A DNA stretch of 9,482 bases. Origin: Acidimicrobiia bacterium (GTDB lineage: Bacteria; Actinomycetota; Acidimicrobiia; Acidimicrobiales; Ilumatobacteraceae). The position numbers were made by a program, and so were the translations under genes. Shown piece after piece: positions 6,773-9,482 of the stretch. Every line of letters begins with the position of its first letter. Within the stretch, counting starts at the first letter, position 1. The notes beneath the pieces were generated by a model. The model had not been told where the DNA came from and did not search any database. It saw only the letters and a program-made list of their open reading frames with translations. The stretch lies in contig JACDGA010000044.1 of assembly GCA_013815505.1 (NCBI GenBank), forward strand, positions 1-9,482, given 5' to 3'.

Positions 6773-7423
6773 CTACTCGGGGGCGTGCGAGCGGATGATC
6801 CGGGCGGGGTTGCCGGCGGCGAGGCTGTAGTCGGGAATCTCACCCGACACGACGCTGTTCGCGCCGATCACGACGTGGCGCCCGAGTCGTGCGCCCGGCA
6901 GCACCACGACACCGTGGCCGAGCCACGAACCCTCGCCGATGGACACTGGCCGCTCGGTCATCCACTGGCGGCCGATCGGCACGGTCACGTCGCGGACATC
7001 GTGGTTCTGGTCGGTGATGTAGACGTGGTGCCCCGTCCACACGTCGTCGCCGATGTCGATCGAGAGGTGGGCGACGATCGCGCTCGCACGACCGATGACG
7101 CACCGGTTCCCGATGCGCAGCACGCTCGGCGTGAGCATCTGCTGGTCGGCCACCATCCCCACCGACAGCGTGACCAAAGGGCCGACAAGCGTGTCGTCAC
7201 CGATCTCGATGAACCGCTCGTTGAAGATCGCCGCCGGCGGGAAGCAGATGACGCTCGCCTCCCCCATCGCACCGAAGCGCCGGCCACGACGCGTGGACGG
7301 TCCGATCGCCGCCGCCTCGCAGGCGATCCTGCGACTGATGTGCACAGCCTCACCGAGTCCTCGCACCGCCGCCGCCCGCAAGCGATGGAGCAGCGTGTCG
7401 GCAGGACGTTCACGCCACAGCAC
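6773..7423 (-). CDS. Hexapeptide-repeat (left-handed beta-helix) acyltransferase
   Basis: From GTG 7423 the product is 216 aa. After a basic N-terminal stretch (residues 1-50) it is built of hexapeptide-type repeats: IGDDTLVGPLVTLS (74-87), IGNRCVIGRASAIV (104-117), IGDDVWTGHHVYITDQNHD (124-142), VSIGEGSWLGHGVVVLPGA and IGANSVVSGEIPDYSLAAGNPARIIR (186-211). The DQNHD segment holds the likely catalytic histidine, H141, and the GNPARII ending is typical of maltose/galactoside O-acetyltransferase-like enzymes, which move an acetyl group from acetyl-CoA to a sugar or similar hydroxyl. Such proteins act as trimers. The acceptor is unknown. A longer frame reaches ATG 7471 but would overlap the divergent hydrolase gene; GTG 7423 follows a TAGCGT box by eight bases and avoids the overlap. 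The stop lies ten bases from that of the convergent membrane-protein gene. Confidence 0.88.
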   Translation of the reverse strand: MLWRERPADTLLHRLRAAAVRGLGEAVHISRRIACEAAAIGPSTRRGRRFGAMGEASVICFPPAAIFNERFIEIGDDTLVGPLVTLSVGMVADQQMLTPSVLRIGNRCVIGRASAIVAHLSIDIGDDVWTGHHVYITDQNHDVRDVTVPIGRQWMTERPVSIGEGSWLGHGVVVLPGARLGRHVVIGANSVVSGEIPDYSLAAGNPARIIRSHAPE

Positions 7424-7431
7424 GTCGGTCG

Positions 7432-7437
7432 ACGCTA
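7432..7437 (-). promoter_or_regulatory. Putative -10 box for the acyltransferase gene
   Basis: The minus strand reads TAGCGT, with GTG at 7423 eight bases further on, giving a leader of about zero to two bases. It supports the shorter start for the acyltransferase. Confidence 0.42.
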
Positions 7438-7448
7438 CCGCCGGGTGG

Positions 7449-7454
7449 CAGGAT
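7449..7454 (+). promoter_or_regulatory. Weak candidate -10 box for the S58 hydrolase gene
   Basis: CAGGAT lies seven bases before an in-frame GTG at 7462 and would make a leaderless start there. The first base is off consensus. A rival box is TACCGC at 7436-7441, which would give a five-base leader before ATG 7453. Neither is strong. Confidence 0.22.
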
Positions 7455-8610
7455 GCGGGTCGTGTCACCATCCGCTCGATTCGGCTCCATCACCGACGTG
7501 GACGGCGTGCGCGTCGGTCACGCGCAGCGGTCACGCGGCCGCTGGCGAACGGGCACGACCGTCGTCACGGTGCCGCGAGGCGCGACGCCGGGCGTGTCGG
7601 TGCGCGGCGGTGGACCAGGGACCCGCGAGACAGACGCCCTCGCACCGGGAACCCTCGTGACCACGATCCATGCCGTCTGCCTCACGGGCGGAAGTGCGTA
7701 CGGCCTCGCCGCCGCTGACGGTGTCGTCGCCTGGCTGGAGCGCTGCGGCCTCGGCGTCCAGGTGAGTCCGCCTGACGAGCAGCCGGATGCACGCTGGGTC
7801 GTCCCCGTCGTCCCCGCCGCCGTCGTCTTCGACCTCGGCCGCGGCGGTGGGTTCGAGTGCCGGCCGACTGCAGCGTTCGGCGAGCGTGCGGCACGGTCGG
7901 CGACGGGTGGACGCGTGCTCGTCGGCTCCGTCGGGGCGGGCACCGGCGCCGTCGCCGGCGGGTTGCAGGGCGGCGTCGGCACGGCAGGGCAGACGGTCCG
8001 CTGCGGTGATCACGACGTCACGGTCGGGGCGCTCGCCGTCGTCAACAGCTCGGGCTCGGTGATCGACACGGGCACGGGATTGCCCTTCGAGCCCGGCGCC
8101 GGCGCGACTCGGCTCCGGCGCCCGCCCGGGAGCGAGCGGACGGCCCTGCGGTTGGCGCTCACCGCCCGCACATCGCCGCCGCTCAACACGACGATCGGTG
8201 TCGTCGCCACGTCTGCCCGCCTCTCGAAGGCGGAAGCGTCCAAGCTCGCCGACATCGCTCACGACGGCATCGCTCGAGCCGTGCGCCCCGCCCACACCCT
8301 CTTCGACGGCGACACCGTGTTTGCCCTGGCGCTCGGCGACCACGAGCTCGACGCCACCCAGGACGGACCATCGCCCGATGACGAACGCAGCGACGCCGGC
8401 AACGCCGGCAACCCCGGGGAAGGGTTCCGGCGCCCGGTCGGCAGGCCACAGGCACTCCACCAGCTCTTCGCCGCCGCCGTCGACTGCTTCGCACTGGCGT
8501 GCACCGACGCAGTGGTGTCGGCCACCGCCACGGGGCACGAGCCGGCGTACCGTGACCTCTGTCCCAGCGTGCTCACGCCGAGACGACCGACCGCTAGCGT
8601 CTCGCACTGA
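7453..8610 (+). CDS. S58/P1-family N-terminal-nucleophile hydrolase (NylC/DmpA-like, predicted self-processing)
   Basis: The 385-aa product matches the P1/S58 family, whose members include the aminopeptidase DmpA and the 6-aminohexanoate oligomer hydrolase NylC. Segments in order: SITDVDGVRVGHAQ (12-25), GTTVV and GVSVRGGGPGTRETDAL (47-63), LTGGSAYGLAAADGV (77-91), the Gly-rich GSVGAGTGAVAGG (158-170), VVNSSGSVID (196-205), LNTTIGVVATSARLSK (244-259), and AHDGIARAVRPAHTLFDGDTVFAL (269-292). In NylC the chain cuts itself between Asn266 and Thr267, and the new N-terminal Thr is the nucleophile; N245/T246 is the matching pair here. A hydrophilic insert of Asp, Gly and Pro lies at about 297-330. 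The true substrate is unknown. The start is ATG 7453 or, if leaderless, GTG 7462. The stop overlaps the panB ATG by one base. Confidence 0.9.
   Translation: MRVVSPSARFGSITDVDGVRVGHAQRSRGRWRTGTTVVTVPRGATPGVSVRGGGPGTRETDALAPGTLVTTIHAVCLTGGSAYGLAAADGVVAWLERCGLGVQVSPPDEQPDARWVVPVVPAAVVFDLGRGGGFECRPTAAFGERAARSATGGRVLVGSVGAGTGAVAGGLQGGVGTAGQTVRCGDHDVTVGALAVVNSSGSVIDTGTGLPFEPGAGATRLRRPPGSERTALRLALTARTSPPLNTTIGVVATSARLSKAEASKLADIAHDGIARAVRPAHTLFDGDTVFALALGDHELDATQDGPSPDDERSDAGNAGNPGEGFRRPVGRPQALHQLFAAAVDCFALACTDAVVSATATGHEPAYRDLCPSVLTPRRPTASVSH
8394..8411 (+). repeat. Two-copy 9-bp tandem repeat inside the S58 hydrolase gene
   Basis: The unit CGCCGGCAA occurs twice head to tail and encodes part of the AGNAGN stretch (residues 315-320). 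It lies in the hydrophilic insert near the C-terminus, where length change would stay in frame. It may be no more than low-complexity drift. Confidence 0.5.
8595..8600 (+). promoter_or_regulatory. Possible internal -10 box upstream of panB
   Basis: TAGCGT lies within the last codons of the hydrolase gene and nine bases before the panB ATG, predicting a start about three bases before it. It is the same hexamer as before the acyltransferase. It could be chance, since panB can also be read through from the hydrolase. Confidence 0.25.
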
Positions 8611-9446
8611 TGGCCGACGACCTGTCCGAGCGAGCCACCCGCCCGAAGGTCACCGTCCCCCGCATCACGACGATGAAGGGCAGTGGCGAGCTGATCTCGA
8701 TGATCACGGCCTACGACGCGACGTTCGCCGCGCTCGTCGACCGCGCCGGCATCGACATGATCCTCGTCGGCGACTCCGTCGGCACGGTCGTGCAGGGCCG
8801 CCCGAGCACCGTCGGCGTCACGCTGAAGGAGATGCAGTACCACGTCCGGATGGTGCACCGCGCCAGCCCGCAGGCGTTGGTGGTCGGCGACCTCCCGTTC
8901 GGCTCCTACCAGGCAGGCATCGGTCAGGCCGTCGACAGCGCAATCACGCTGCTCAAGGCGGGCGCCGAGTCGGTCAAGCTCGAAGGTGGCACGTCCGTGG
9001 CAGCCCAGATCGAGGCGATGACGAGGGTCGACATCCCCGTCGTCGGCCACATCGGCCTCACACCCCAGAGCTACCACCGCATGGGCGGCCACAAGGTGCA
9101 GGGCAAGGCGGCGGGCAACCAGGCGGGCCAGCGCGACCGGCTCATCGACGACGCCCACGCCATCGAGCAGTCCGGCGGATTTGCCGTCGTGCTCGAGGGG
9201 ATCCCACGCGACCTGGCCGCCGAGATCACGTCGAAGGTCTCGATCCCGACGATCGGCATCGGCGCCGGACCCGACTGCGACGGCCAGGTGCTGGTGCTCC
9301 ACGACGTGCTCGGACTCGCCGAGCTGCCGTTGAAGTTCGTCAAGCACTACGCCGACATGGCCACCGGCACGGTCGAAGCCACCCGCCAGTTCATCGACGA
9401 AATCAAGGCCGGCACCTGGCCCGACGACGCGCATTCGTATCACTAG
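8610..9446 (+). CDS. panB: 3-methyl-2-oxobutanoate hydroxymethyltransferase (ketopantoate hydroxymethyltransferase)
   Basis: PanB moves a hydroxymethyl group from 5,10-methylenetetrahydrofolate to 2-oxoisovalerate, making ketopantoate, the first committed step to pantothenate and coenzyme A. It is a cytoplasmic, Mg-dependent (beta/alpha)8 barrel enzyme. The 278-aa product is full length and shows the family blocks: MITAYDATFAALVDRAGIDM then ILVGDSVGTVVQG (D55, metal site), VVGDLPFGSY (D94), SVKLEGG (E125, metal), VGHIGLTPQSYHRMGGHKVQG (145-165, active-site loop), VVLEGIP (E196, the catalytic Glu by alignment to E. coli E181) and PTIGIGAGPDCDGQVLVLHD (213-232). The ATG shares its A with the stop codon of the hydrolase (TGATG), so translational coupling is likely; no good Shine-Dalgarno is needed. 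No panC or panD is visible before the window ends 36 bases later. Confidence 0.96.
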   Translation: MADDLSERATRPKVTVPRITTMKGSGELISMITAYDATFAALVDRAGIDMILVGDSVGTVVQGRPSTVGVTLKEMQYHVRMVHRASPQALVVGDLPFGSYQAGIGQAVDSAITLLKAGAESVKLEGGTSVAAQIEAMTRVDIPVVGHIGLTPQSYHRMGGHKVQGKAAGNQAGQRDRLIDDAHAIEQSGGFAVVLEGIPRDLAAEITSKVSIPTIGIGAGPDCDGQVLVLHDVLGLAELPLKFVKHYADMATGTVEATRQFIDEIKAGTWPDDAHSYH

Positions 9447-9482
9447 CGGGCTCATCGTCCGCTTCGCTTTCTCCTCGCGCCG

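Noticed and set aside
8259..9455. 398-codon open frame on the minus strand opposite panB and the hydrolase end
   Set aside because: It covers two well-supported genes, shows no recognisable motif, and is composed of the reverse-complement residues typical of GC-rich shadows.
9447..9482. Right-hand tail after panB
   Set aside because: 36 bases with no visible hairpin, start codon with a ribosome site, or promoter; too short to interpret.

Overview
The window comes from a very GC-rich chromosome. DUF2510, an actinobacterial CtaA-type haem A synthase, the very tight spacing of genes and repeated leaderless-type starts all suggest an actinobacterium. The overall style resembles Acidimicrobiia (Ilumatobacter-like), but that placement is inference and no marker gene here proves it. 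No rRNA, tRNA, CRISPR array, insertion sequence or integrase was seen. Every stretch is coding except gaps of 10 to 38 bases and a short right-hand tail.

Layout. Left end, minus strand: a LivH-type ABC permease running off the edge (1-965). It has an unusual N-terminal secretion signal and an extracytoplasmic beta domain. Just upstream on the same strand is haem A synthase ctaA (995-1903). Divergent from ctaA is a DUF2510 membrane protein (1937-2599). The 3' end of that gene overlaps by 63 bp, in antisense, the end of a two-gene minus-strand ABC exporter operon (6168 to 2537). The two exporter half-transporters look like a matched asymmetric heterodimer, with one degenerate and one canonical ATPase site. 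Divergent from the exporter is a small single-pass membrane protein of unknown function (6205-6762). It converges on a hexapeptide-repeat acyltransferase (6773-7423). Divergent from the acyltransferase is a two-gene plus-strand unit: an S58/P1-family (NylC/DmpA-like) self-processing hydrolase (7453-8610) and panB of pantothenate/CoA synthesis (8610-9446), joined by a one-base stop/start overlap.

How the genes work together. There is no single pathway. ctaA serves cytochrome oxidase maturation, panB serves coenzyme A synthesis, the two exporter halves form one transporter, and the LivH protein is one permease subunit of an importer whose other parts lie outside the window. The most coherent cross-window signal is regulatory. 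Three divergent gene pairs are separated by only about 29 to 38 bp, with TAnnnT-like -10 boxes placed back to back. In four of the six genes the box lies exactly 6 nt before the start codon, which implies leaderless transcripts. Genes inside operons instead use a strong Shine-Dalgarno (the LivH gene) or a stop/start overlap (second exporter half, panB).

I found no clear novel defence, mobile or biosynthetic system. The items most worth a second look are the permease with an ectodomain, the complementary degeneracy of the exporter pair, the recurring leaderless divergent promoters and the predicted self-cleavage of the S58 hydrolase.
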